Positions 1 to 8,813 of a stretch of 64,000 nucleotides of DNA are shown here, piece after piece. The notes below the pieces were generated by a model, which was not told the origin of the DNA, searched no databases, and saw nothing but the letters and a program-made list of their open reading frames with translations. This DNA comes from Craspedostauros australis (Eukaryota > Bacillariophyta > Bacillariophyceae > Mastogloiales > Achnanthaceae), in contig JAMXDE010000007.1 of NCBI GenBank assembly GCA_026770025.1, forward strand, positions 1,550,001-1,614,000. The letters run 5' to 3'. Position 1 is the first letter of the stretch. Every line of letters begins with the position of its first letter. Both the position numbers and the translations under genes were made by a program.

Positions 1-1164
1 AGAATCAAGGATGACGCCGTGCCTGTTAATGTCGTACTCGCTCAGATTCAGTCGCAGCACCCCTTCTGTTTGATCCTCATGTTTGGATCGCGCCGATTCG
101 CCTGCTTTCCCGTCGCGCAGGTGTATGCGTCGCACCTTGACGCTGAATGATCCACGACGGCCTGCATTCCTGTTGGGAGTGTATACCATGTCATCGTGAT
201 GCAGCCGTGGGTCGACACCGCCCAACGTCATGGCACCGGCCTCCGTGCCTTCTCGGTTGGCCGTTGGCTGTCTGGAGAAGCACAACGCGAACTGTTCCTT
301 TTGCCCCATGTGCCCAGAAATGAACATCTGGTGCCAATAGGATGCAACGCTGTTGCCCATCCCCAAGATTCCGTCCGCAAGCTGCGTGCGGAAGAGACCG
401 GTGATCTCGAATTGGCAACCGAACACCATGTCGAACGCAAAGTTGCTCGCATGGCTGGGATCCAAATCGTCGCTGCCATGATCATCTACGAGAGGAATGA
501 CGTGAGATCCACCGATGTAGCAATGGTCCTTAACTTCGTAAGCTTTCCAACCGCTGCCTTCCGCGTAGAACTGCGATAGCTCGCAGTGCTGGTAAGCTCC
601 ACAACTGGCTCGTTCGTTGGTGCATCCATCCACTGTGCAATCCTGAATGTGGAAGGATGTCGACTGATCGGGATCAAACAGCTTGTCGATGTGGTAATCT
701 GGCGCACCGCAATTTTCGCATCCCTTGCAGGGGAATCCAGTCGCGCCACTATTTGTGCTGACGATGACAGTCTGTCGTTGCGGCGGCGTGCCGCACCATA
801 CATCGACGTAATGCGTGCCATATCCTTGGTACAACGCTCCCACCTGCTTGGCACCCCCGAGCCGGCGACGTGGGTGGTCTGCGTCGCCTAGATTCGCGCT
901 GTCAAGGTTGTCATCCAAAGCTTGTGATGCGTCGATTGCATCCAACCCGCGCGCTCGTGCTCGCTGGCGCCGGCGGTGTTCAACATGATGGGGAACCAGC
1001 GGGTGCGAGACGATTCCTGTTGGCAGCCCAGCCATTTTCTCTTGGATTTCACCGTTGCTGTCTATGGCATCGTTGAGTGGCGGCAGCCCAGTCGCCAAGG
1101 CCGCGGCTGCGGCAGCTGAGGCGATGAACGCGTACAACGCAGCTGCACGGAGGAATGACTTCAT
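1..1164 (-). CDS. A1 (pepsin-like) aspartyl protease homologue, first catalytic Asp lost; runs off the left edge
   Basis: The frame is open from the ATG at 1164 to base 1 (388 codons seen), so the 3' part lies outside the window. It has an N-terminal signal peptide (about residues 1-24), a basic propeptide (HRRRQRARARGL near 63-74), an RRL site at 100-102, and then a pepsin-type domain closely similar to the intact protease at 5879-7762. Shared blocks include YQGYGTHY, WCGTPPQRQTVIV, CYIGGSHV, and AFDMVFGCQ. The first active-site motif is Ser-Thr-Asn-Ser (codons 759-748, residue 136), where the paralogue has Asp-Thr-Gly-Ser. The second motif begins with an intact Asp-Ser at the window edge (residues 387-388). 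The flap Tyr-Ala-Glu-Gly-Ser is kept. Both aspartates are needed for A1 catalysis, so I infer a pseudoprotease. There is no frameshift or stop in 1.16 kb, which argues against simple decay. Confidence 0.85.
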   Translation of the reverse strand, partial: MKSFLRAAALYAFIASAAAAAALATGLPPLNDAIDSNGEIQEKMAGLPTGIVSHPLVPHHVEHRRRQRARARGLDAIDASQALDDNLDSANLGDADHPRRRLGGAKQVGALYQGYGTHYVDVWCGTPPQRQTVIVSTNSGATGFPCKGCENCGAPDYHIDKLFDPDQSTSFHIQDCTVDGCTNERASCGAYQHCELSQFYAEGSGWKAYEVKDHCYIGGSHVIPLVDDHGSDDLDPSHASNFAFDMVFGCQFEITGLFRTQLADGILGMGNSVASYWHQMFISGHMGQKEQFALCFSRQPTANREGTEAGAMTLGGVDPRLHHDDMVYTPNRNAGRRGSFSVKVRRIHLRDGKAGESARSKHEDQTEGVLRLNLSEYDINRHGVILDS

Positions 1165-1877
1165 GGTGTTTGTTTATGTGGGGTAGATCGTACTCTAGTG
1201 TTTCCTTCAGTTCTTGCTTCTGTCTCTGTTGCTGATGCCGCCGCTACTTCCTCTGTTGCCGCTACTGCCACCACTGCCGAGGCGATTCTTTCCGACGCTC
1301 TTTCTCTCACGCGTCCTCTCTGTCTCTACACCAGCGCCTCCTTGTTCCGCCCAAGAGGCTCTTTTCTGCAACCAACCGAAGCGCCACGACAACAAAAGTT
1401 GAGAACTCGATTTCCAGACGAGCACAAGATCTCATCTCATGTGATGCTGTTGAATCGTGTTTCGCAAGCGATACGGACAGAACTATGCGAACAAGCTGCC
1501 GCAACAATCCGAACGCCGGACAAAGAGAACAGTTGTGGACGTCATACCCCAAGAAGAATTCTGTGGAGCGTATTCTAATCAATCGCGGGATAGGATTTTC
1601 TTTGGTAAAGCAGTGCATTCCTATTGATTATTCTGCCATTGCCTCTTCCATCTGTTGACTGACCAAGATTTCTTGTTCGCAATTGGTCGTGTGGGGCTGC
1701 TTGGTCCGTCTGATGGCCGAAATGTGAGACAACTTGGCAAGTTAAATGCATGATGTGTAAAGTAGAGTGCGCAGATTGCGTCTCTTCAGGTGCCGGAGTC
1801 AGACGAGATCGCTCAATGGAGGGACGACTTGGGACGTCTGGAATGTCCGCAGAGTCCAGGGAACCTGGAGAACCTAT
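1165..1877. other. Intergenic, between the protease-like gene and secreted repeat protein 1
   Basis: About 0.7 kb holding the 5' flank of the protease-like gene and the 3' flank of the minus-strand repeat protein. Bases 1200-1330 are pyrimidine-rich on the plus strand. Short ORFs here overlap in several frames and none looks like a gene. Confidence 0.5.
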
Positions 1878-2402
1878 CTACTCCGATGAACTGGAGGACG
1901 CAGAGGTGGAGGTTGAGGAAGAGGCAGAAGACACAGAGCCAGATCCAGAGGATGCGCTGGAAGACGAGTCTGGGGAGTCCGGAGAGTCTGGTGAATCTGC
2001 AGAAGAGACAGATCCGGAGCCAGCAGAAGTGCTGGAGCTCAAGCGGCGGCCATCAGAGCTGGATTTGCTGGTGGAAGTGTCCGGGGAATCCGGAGAGTCG
2101 GGAGAGTCTGGGGAATCTACAGAGGAGACGGATCCAGAAGATCCACTGGAGCTCAAGCGACGGCCATCACCGCTGGACTTGCTGGTGGAAGTGTCCGGGG
2201 AATCCGGAGAGTCTGGTGAGTCTGGGGAAGAGATAGAGACCGAAGAGACAGATCCAGAGCCAGCAGAAGTACTGGAGCTCAAGAGGCGGCCGCGGATGGT
2301 GCCTTGTTTGGCGCCATGTTTGGTGCCACCTGCAGCCACGAGGTCGAAGTTGCTGGCCATGGTGGCGGCGATGAAAAGGGTTGCGACGGAGGTGATCTTC
2401 AT
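1878..2402 (-). CDS. Small secreted Ser/Pro/Asp-repeat protein 1 (174 aa)
   Basis: The start is the ATG at 2402, which opens directly into a signal peptide (MKITSVATLFIAATMAS, cleaved near residues 24-25). It is followed by RGRLL and then three imperfect units of about 40 residues. Each unit has an R-x-L or RRLSS head, a Ser/Gly stretch, an (SPD)3-4 run and, in units 1 and 2, a TSTSKSS tail. The last about 40 residues are almost all Ser/Gly/Ala. The protein has no Cys and almost no hydrophobic core, so it is probably extended or disordered. The paralogue at 4189-4422 keeps the signal peptide and head with one shorter repeat block. Ser-rich secreted proteins with R-x-L processing sites are known among diatom cell-wall proteins, but assignment to the wall is my inference. 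It lacks the clustered KxxK motifs of classical silaffins. Function unknown. Confidence 0.75.
   Translation of the reverse strand: MKITSVATLFIAATMASNFDLVAAGGTKHGAKQGTIRGRLLSSSTSAGSGSVSSVSISSPDSPDSPDSPDTSTSKSSGDGRRLSSSGSSGSVSSVDSPDSPDSPDSPDTSTSKSSSDGRRLSSSTSAGSGSVSSADSPDSPDSPDSSSSASSGSGSVSSASSSTSTSASSSSSE
1960..2300 (-). repeat. Tandem repeats in the coding sequence of secreted repeat protein 1
   Basis: Three imperfect copies of a roughly 115-125 bp unit, most easily seen from ctggagctcaagcggcgg-like blocks near 2032, 2147 and 2273 alternating with runs of the SPD codons. Copy number may vary between alleles. Confidence 0.75.
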
Positions 2403-4188
2403 GGTTGGATGTTGTTGGTAGTGTGTCGGTCGACGGTGTGGGTTGGTAGTGTTGGTTTGTTTGTTTTTGGATGCTTTCGGTTTGATGATGATTGAGATTT
2501 GTGAGATGAAGGAGTTCATGTCCGAACCCATTCCGCGTGCTCACGCACTCACATACATACATATAGTAAGTACTCTACTCAGCTCATTCCAACACGGTAC
2601 ATCAGACTGCATCAGACTGCATCATACTTACTGCACCAGGACAAATGATAAACAGAGGTGAGTGAAGTGAGGTACTCTGTCAAATCTCCTGTCTTGACTC
2701 AGTCTGATGGTTGAATCCAGTTTGCACGATCGACTGACACCCTGGCGAGGATGGGAGTTAGAGGGCTGCCGTGGAGGCTGTGTGATACGAGTACATGGCT
2801 GGAATGGACTGATGCGTACGAGTATGGCACGAGTGTGTGAGAGTACGAGTGTGTGACACTGGCGTAGAAATAGAGTAGAGTGACCCTCTCTGTGGTACAT
2901 ACTGCTGTGGCGCATGTTCTGATGATAATCAGTCACGTGTCTTGTGATGTGCGTATCTTTGCAATCGGACGCTTCTGCGAACGCGGAAGTGTTGTTCCAC
3001 ACAGACAGCTCGTATTGCATGAGCATCATGCTCCTCCACGGTCTTGCCCACGACGATGTGCCATCGTGTGGAACGTGAGATCCGGAACTACGACATACTC
3101 GAACGTGGATGTGAGGAGAAAGGAAGTGGGATTGAGATATCTTGGAGAAACGGAGTGGTCGAGCACGTTTGCTAACATCCTAGAGTATACGCTATTGCTC
3201 TGCAATGCCATGGTATCCTATGTTATGCTCTCTCCCTTTTCATACCGACTGAGGTAGGCACTCTACTCTGGGATTTATTCACTTGTTTAATCTCATTCCC
3301 GGGCGTGGCCATCGGATCATGCCTCCCTCTTTGCGACTCCACGTCCCTTCTCGAAGCACGAGTATGGTGCATACGCATGGCATCATACGTTTGCAATGTC
3401 CACCTGCCTCTTCGACGTGTTGTTGTTGTTGTCTGAACCGTGCGAGTAGAGTGCAGCGATCATCTGCGCCTACTCCGCACGCTGTCGTCATCAATCACTC
3501 CATCGCCATACTCGTGAAGCACTCCAGTCTGTCATGCAGTTGGACAAGTGCGCAAGCATCATGTGTCAGTCAACAAGACCACACCGGCCAAGAACTGCCA
3601 AAGACGACTGAACATGAACAACAGTGGGATAACGCAAAAACTGTTGTTTCAGGCACCCAGACAGACAGATACAGACACACATACAGACACATACAGACAG
3701 ACAACAAATACATATGTACAAATATGCATGCACAAACGTACAGCCATGAACAGCCATGAACAGCCACGTCTGTTCGCCATGTACGGGCAACAGTGGATGA
3801 ATGATCCGGTGCCATCGACGCCGTGGACATAGTCATGTCCATGCCCGTGGCGATCCTTGCCCGTCGATGCGAGACAGGTGAACTCGTGTCCTGTCCAACA
3901 CAACGCGATGCCAAATGCAAAAGCAAGGATAGAGAAAGAGAGAGGTGTGTGTGGAGTATGTGTTGTTAAAGTGATTCATTCATACTAGCTACATCAGGGA
4001 TGTGTTGTCGATAGTCGTTCCACCAATGTCTGGAGTATAGCATTCGTAGATCAGCCACAGTCTCGTATTCGAACCTTTGGAGCTGCTTGCCCCATGCGAT
4101 GATGGAAACACGAAGCCAGTCGATCATGGTGGGATGTAGCGCTCTATGTCCCTTGCAGCTCGTGCGATGTTGGAATCAGGCAATCCCT
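2403..4188. other. Intergenic spacer 1, copy 1 of a diverged duplication
   Basis: About 1.8 kb with no gene I can support. Its first 0.9 kb is similar, with indels, to 4423-5250 (see the duplication entries). The right part (3740-4180) has no counterpart that I could find. Confidence 0.55.
3655..3715. repeat. Interrupted cagacaga/cacataca microsatellite
   Basis: Imperfect tandem acagac and acacatac units. A similar acagac tract lies at 5590-5645, in the equivalent position of the second duplication copy. Confidence 0.75.
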
Positions 4189-5240
4189 CTATGGAGGGAC
4201 AACTGGGGTGACAGGAGCATCAGGGGAGTCTGGAGAGTCTGGCGAATCTGGAGAGTCCGCGGAAGCAGAGGAGACTGAGCCGGAGGCAGAGCCAGAGGAT
4301 GCGCTCGAGCTCAAGCGACGGCCGCGGATGGTGCCTTGTTTGGTGCCACCGGCAGCTACGAGGTCGAAGTTGCTGGCCATGGTGGCGGCGATGAAAAGGG
4401 TTGCGACGGAGGTGATCTTCATGGTTGGATGTTGTTGATAGTGTGGGTTGATAGTGTTGGCTTGCTTCTGGATGCTGTTGGTTTGATGATGATTGAGGTT
4501 TGTGAGATGAAGAAGTTGAAGGCCCAGCACACTTCATGAAAGCATCGTCCTACGAATACCCGACATCATGCCGCCATAGGGAAGGGTACGTTGCAGTACA
4601 GAATACGAGTGAATAGTACCAATGAGAAAGAGAGGTGAGCGAAGTGATACATTCGATCGCTCACCATGCCTCGGTCTGATCGTTGAATCAATTTCGCACG
4701 ATCGACAGTCATCATTCAATGAGATATGTCTGGTGGGAATCATAGGATCGCTGCGGAATATGTACTAGCTATGGTGTCATCCAAGGGATGGAATCGGCTT
4801 CAGCGTATGTTACATACGGTATCGGAGTAGCAGTTTGATAGCTGTAGAATATCAGTAGGGTGGCGCTGGAGTGAAATGTCGCATGTGGTTCATGGTGACC
4901 AGTCGCACGTCTTGCGATTTGTATCTTCGCAATCGGACGAATCAGCGTTCGCTAGAAGTGTACTTCCACATGTACGCGTATGGTATCTATTATGAGTACG
5001 TATAGTTGTGGGATGAAGACATCTGGCCAAACACGTTTGCCATCATGGTGCTACTATTCTATCGTCTTCCATTCCATACCATGTCATTTCGTGTCATTCT
5101 ATTCCGGTATGTTCCTGCCCGTTCCTATCATGGTTTATTCACTTGTCCACCTACTCCCCGAGCGTGGCCATCAGGTCGCGCCTCGCTCTCTCCGTGCGAC
5201 ATCGGCTCTTCTCTCGTCCTTTCTTCTTGTCCCGAAGCCT
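4185..5240. repeat. Segmental duplication, copy B (repeat protein gene plus spacer)
   Basis: Counterpart of copy A at about 1815-3360, more compact. Matching blocks are listed there. Divergence with many indels suggests that the duplication is not recent. Confidence 0.65.
4189..4422 (-). CDS. Small secreted Ser/Pro/Asp-repeat protein 2 (77 aa)
   Basis: Paralogue of the gene at 1878-2402. The first 24 residues of the signal peptide are identical. It continues into GGTKQGTIRGRRLSSS, a Ser/Ala/Gly stretch, one (SPD)4 run (ADSPDSPDSPDSP) and a short Pro/Val tail before TAG at 4191-4189. It is much shorter than copy 1 because it has one repeat block instead of three. The 5' flank (4423-4490) is also conserved with 2403-2470, so promoter and gene were duplicated together. 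It is too short for domain assignment. The RGRRL at 33-37 sits where a propeptide cleavage would give a Ser-rich mature peptide (inference). Confidence 0.7.
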   Translation of the reverse strand: MKITSVATLFIAATMASNFDLVAAGGTKQGTIRGRRLSSSASSGSASGSVSSASADSPDSPDSPDSPDAPVTPVVPP

Positions 5241-5878
5241 AACGTGCCATTTGCTTTTTGGGTTGCTTGTTCCTGGGTGTCTGCGGAGATCGTATGGTGC
5301 CCTATCCTCGAGACGAAAGTCACATATCCCATCCACGAGTCTCATCCATCCATCCCAGCAGGCACCATCTCGGAGAGAAACGGATCGTGCCAAAGCTCAG
5401 TCCCTGACCATCTCCATCAACCAAATCGTTGCCATCAGTTTGCTGGTATGTTGTGGTTGGTCAAGTGTATGCATGAGCACAATTCCTCCTTCGTGTGGAC
5501 CGGCGAGACTCAGTTTCGCTGTTTGGTTGGGACCTGTCGCAGACAACAAGAACGACGTGTCGACTTCCCACAGACAGCCATCCACAACAATTAGATGGAC
5601 AGACAAACATGTAGACAGACAGACATGCAGACAGACAGACAGACTCGCAACAACGAATGGAACCTGATAACTTCCCAATGGTTGTGCTTCGACACCATCT
5701 TGTCCTTTGGCGAGAAACATGACAGCGACAGGATGATTCCAAGAGAGATGATTGCGCCCATTGTCGCATCTGCAAGTGGCTTGGGAATAGATGTAGTCTT
5801 TCTCAATACACAATCCATCGCAGACCGAAAGAGGAATTACCTATGCACAAAAGGTTGTTTAGAACAGTCCGCACCATG
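4423..5878. other. Intergenic spacer 2, between repeat protein 2 and the aspartyl protease
   Basis: About 1.46 kb without a supportable gene. The left part is duplicated from spacer 1. An acagac microsatellite lies at 5590-5645, just downstream of the protease stop in gene orientation. Confidence 0.5.
5590..5645. repeat. acagac microsatellite
   Basis: Interrupted (acagac) units with atgtag and atgcag interruptions, equivalent to the tract at 3655-3715. Confidence 0.75.
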
Positions 5879-7762
5879 TTACTGTTTCTCACTTCGATTG
5901 CTCGAAGTTTCATCTTCCTCCTCAAACTCGCCATCCGCCATTTCTATTGAATCGTTGTCAAAATCATCCGCCAGCGCGATGTTCTGCGCGTACAGTTCGG
6001 CGGGCGTGCTGCGACTGCGCGTCGACTTGGAGACGCAGACGACCAAGAATAGGATTGCGATGCAGCCACCGATGATGGAACCACGGCACGTGCTGTCGCA
6101 CGATTCCAAAAGCTCCTGCAAGTCGCTGGATGCGCTGTCGTCGTCGCTGTCGTCATTCTCGGCCATGGTTTCGTTGATGGATGTATCAAAGACGGATTTG
6201 AATCCGTTGCGCTCAAGGATCTTGGAAAAGTCGCAGTCGCTCTCGGCAAATCCGATGCGGTTGGCGTCGACGTCGAAGAGGACGTCGTGTCCCATCATGG
6301 CGTTGGCGCCCAGCACGCTGCCGCCGTTTTCCGTGACGTAGAAGCGCGGCGTGTAGGTTTTCGTCTCGGGGTCGTACTCCATGTAGTGCGATGGCGGAAA
6401 GGCGAGAAGGACATCGGTGGGATGCTCGGGGTCCAGGTCACCCACCAAACCGAGCGTCTTCTTGGGATTGGCCCCTTCGTTCTCACCGTAGATCTGGAAG
6501 AGGATGGTCGGCAGCGCTTCCAACTGCGCTTGGGTGAGCTTGCTGCCATGGTTGCTGTAGACCTTGTCTGTCATCTGCTTGTACTGCTTGCGGAATTCGC
6601 TGGCAATGTATCTGTTCCAGTACGTGTCGGTCGTGCCGGAATCGACGATGATGCCACTCTTGTTGATCCTATCCTCGGTGACATCTAGTCGCACCACCCC
6701 CTGCGTGACGTCATGATGCTTGGATCTCGCGGATTCTCCCGCCTTGCCATCGCGCAGATAGATGTTGCGCACGCGGATGCTGAAGAAGCCGCTGCGACCT
6801 GAGTCCGTCTTGGTGGTGTAGACCATGTCGTCGTGATGCAAGCGCGCATCGACGCCGCCCAACGTCATGGAACCGGCCTCCGTGCCGTCGCGATCCGCCG
6901 TCGGTTGTCGCGAGAAACACAGCGTGAACTGGCGCTTGCTGCCCATGTGACCGGACTTGAACATCTGATGCCAGTACGTGCCCTTGTTGTTGGACATCCC
7001 CATGATGCCGTCCGCGAGCTGCGTTTTGAAGAGGCCCGTGATGGTGGTCTGGCAACCGAAGACCATGTCGAAGGCGAAGTGGCTCGCGTGGCTGGGATCC
7101 AGATCGTCGCTGCCGTGATCGCCGACGAGGGGAACGACGTGCGAACCGCCGATGTAGCACTTATCCGCGCCTTCGTAGGCGCTCCATCGGCTGCCTTCCG
7201 CGTAGGCCATGGAGAGGTTGCACTGGTCGTTGGTCCCGCAATGCGATCGCGCGCTGGTGCAGCCGTTGGCCTTGCAATTGGGCACCTCGAAGGTGTCCGA
7301 TTTTTTGGTATCGAAGAGGCCGTCGATGTGATACTCTGGCACGCCGCAGTCGTTGCATCCGTCGCACGGGAAGGCCGTGACGCTGCTGCCAGTGTCGACG
7401 ATGACGGTCTGTCGCTGCGGCGGCGTGCCGCACCACAGATCGATGTAGTGCGTGCCGTATCCCTGGTACAGCGCGCCCACCTGTTTGGCGCCGAGTCGTC
7501 GGTTCGAGCCATGGATCATGCAGTCAGCGTCATCGTCAGGCTCGCGTGCGTCCAATCCACGCGCTCGGCGTCGTCGACGGCGCTCCATGTGGTGCGGCAC
7601 CAGCGGGAACGAGATCATCTGGTGGCTGGGGTCATAATTCTGATCCGCGCTGTCATCTTGCAGCGCCTCCTTGAGTTGGGCAGTGACGGCCGCCAATGAT
7701 GGAGACACGGCAGCCAATACCAAGTGTGCGTACAACACTGCTGCGCAATGGAATGATATCAT
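5879..7762 (-). CDS. Membrane-anchored A1 aspartyl protease (627 aa)
   Basis: The start is the ATG at 7762, which begins a signal peptide (MISFHCAAVLYAHLVLAAVS). The open frame further upstream has no ATG of its own. Then come a propeptide with six Arg near 61-66, RRL at 88-90, and the pepsin domain from about 98. Both catalytic motifs are intact: DTGSS at 123-127 and DSGTT at 374-378. The flap Tyr lies in AYAEGS (186-191). Cys pairs such as CDGCNDC are typical of plant and protist A1 enzymes. A transmembrane helix (about 561-578, GSIIGGCIAILFLVVCV) precedes a 49-residue acidic cytosolic tail. This predicts a type I membrane protease of the secretory pathway, cell surface or vacuole. It is a paralogue of the partial gene at 1-1164, which lacks the first Asp. 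No intron is seen. Substrate unknown; the neighbouring secreted repeat proteins are candidates (inference). Confidence 0.9.
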   Translation of the reverse strand: MISFHCAAVLYAHLVLAAVSPSLAAVTAQLKEALQDDSADQNYDPSHQMISFPLVPHHMERRRRRRARGLDAREPDDDADCMIHGSNRRLGAKQVGALYQGYGTHYIDLWCGTPPQRQTVIVDTGSSVTAFPCDGCNDCGVPEYHIDGLFDTKKSDTFEVPNCKANGCTSARSHCGTNDQCNLSMAYAEGSRWSAYEGADKCYIGGSHVVPLVGDHGSDDLDPSHASHFAFDMVFGCQTTITGLFKTQLADGIMGMSNNKGTYWHQMFKSGHMGSKRQFTLCFSRQPTADRDGTEAGSMTLGGVDARLHHDDMVYTTKTDSGRSGFFSIRVRNIYLRDGKAGESARSKHHDVTQGVVRLDVTEDRINKSGIIVDSGTTDTYWNRYIASEFRKQYKQMTDKVYSNHGSKLTQAQLEALPTILFQIYGENEGANPKKTLGLVGDLDPEHPTDVLLAFPPSHYMEYDPETKTYTPRFYVTENGGSVLGANAMMGHDVLFDVDANRIGFAESDCDFSKILERNGFKSVFDTSINETMAENDDSDDDSASSDLQELLESCDSTCRGSIIGGCIAILFLVVCVSKSTRSRSTPAELYAQNIALADDFDNDSIEMADGEFEEEDETSSNRSEKQ

Positions 7763-8813
7763 CGCTGCGTGTGTGGTTGGGATGCTGCACAATCGCGATG
7801 CTCTGCTGTTTGTGGATGCTGTTTGTGGATGTCTGGTCAGCCGCAGATTTGCGAGCCTGGCGCCGCTTCCGTTGCGTCGCACTATACGCCTATAATTATG
7901 GCGGCCAGATCTCTGCAGCAGACTGAATTATCCTCCACTGTGTATTGGTGCTGCCGGTGTTGCTGATTGTATCCTGTCGCCTTGAGTGCCTCGAAGGTGA
8001 TACTACTTGATCTCCGGTTGCTGTTGTTCTTGTGGTTGAAGATCGCCACGGATCGTCGACAATGCCAATGCGGACAGAGGAGGTCGTGTTTCCGCGCTCG
8101 GCACAACACAACACGACGTGACGCGCGGTTTCGTCTCCAGTTGTTTGCATGTGCACAGTTGCTCCACACGATGACCGTTTCGTGCTATCGTTTTGGGTTG
8201 TTCTCCGTTGGGTTCAGTTTATTCGTGTTTCTGGGCAAGTCGATGATGGACTTGTTTGACCATATCAAATTAATTGCATACTATTATATAATTGTACGTA
8301 CCCTCCAATGATGTATGCGGTAAATGTATGGAATACTATGTTAATGACATACACAAAGAACGAATCGGGCCAATCCCGGGATCAACCTTGCTTTGGGTGG
8401 ACTACTTCAGAGCTCTACTTCGCACCACTTTGCGGCGCTCTGCTCCATCTCAATCAATTCTACTCAACTCCGGAGTACTCGATCCTCCAGTCTGCCTCCC
8501 ACTACTCTATCACATATAGTATTATATTATTCAAGTGCATTGTTTCTCTGTTTATTAATCTGTTTTTCCGTCGTGTGTTCCCCCACGTGAGTGTTTATTA
8601 CTCCACCAAAGGGTGCTTCTTCTGTCTTTGTCTTCCTCCCCTTTCCTTGCATCGCTGATAAAATCGAATTGAATTGCATCGCGCAACTGCTGTGCATGTG
8701 CTGTCTGTGTCTGTGTAGAAGCAACCACCAACATCATCGTCATCGTCACTGTCACCATCATTTTCATCTTCTTCAGGACCATTACCACCACCATCGCCAA
8801 CAACGCAACATGC
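7763..8813. other. Intergenic, 5' flank of the protease and 3' flank of CBF5
   Basis: About 1 kb. AT-rich around 8260-8350 and 8510-8560. Bases 8730-8800 carry cat/cac-rich tracts downstream of the CBF5 stop. No gene recognised. Confidence 0.5.

Larger units (their letters stand above)
1815..3360. repeat. Segmental duplication, copy A (repeat protein gene plus spacer)
   Basis: It matches copy B (about 4185-5240) in the same order: the tatggagggac-like start, the repeat-protein gene, its 5' flank, a block near 2645-2740 versus 4630-4715, a block near 2925-3000 versus 4905-4975 (cttgcaatcggacg-like), and a block near 3285-3310 versus 5150-5175 (gcgtggccatc). Edges are approximate and read by eye. 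Confidence 0.65.

Noticed and set aside
3548..3926. ORFs over the acagac microsatellite
   Set aside because: Translated microsatellite repeats; no ATG context or family.
1878..4422. Naming the secreted repeat proteins silaffins
   Set aside because: They are Ser-rich with R-x-L sites, but they lack the regular Lys clusters (KxxK) of classical silaffins. Name withheld.
5143..5667. Overlapping open frames in spacer 2
   Set aside because: Open in both plus frames and in antisense; low complexity; no homologous coding frame in the duplicated spacer 1.
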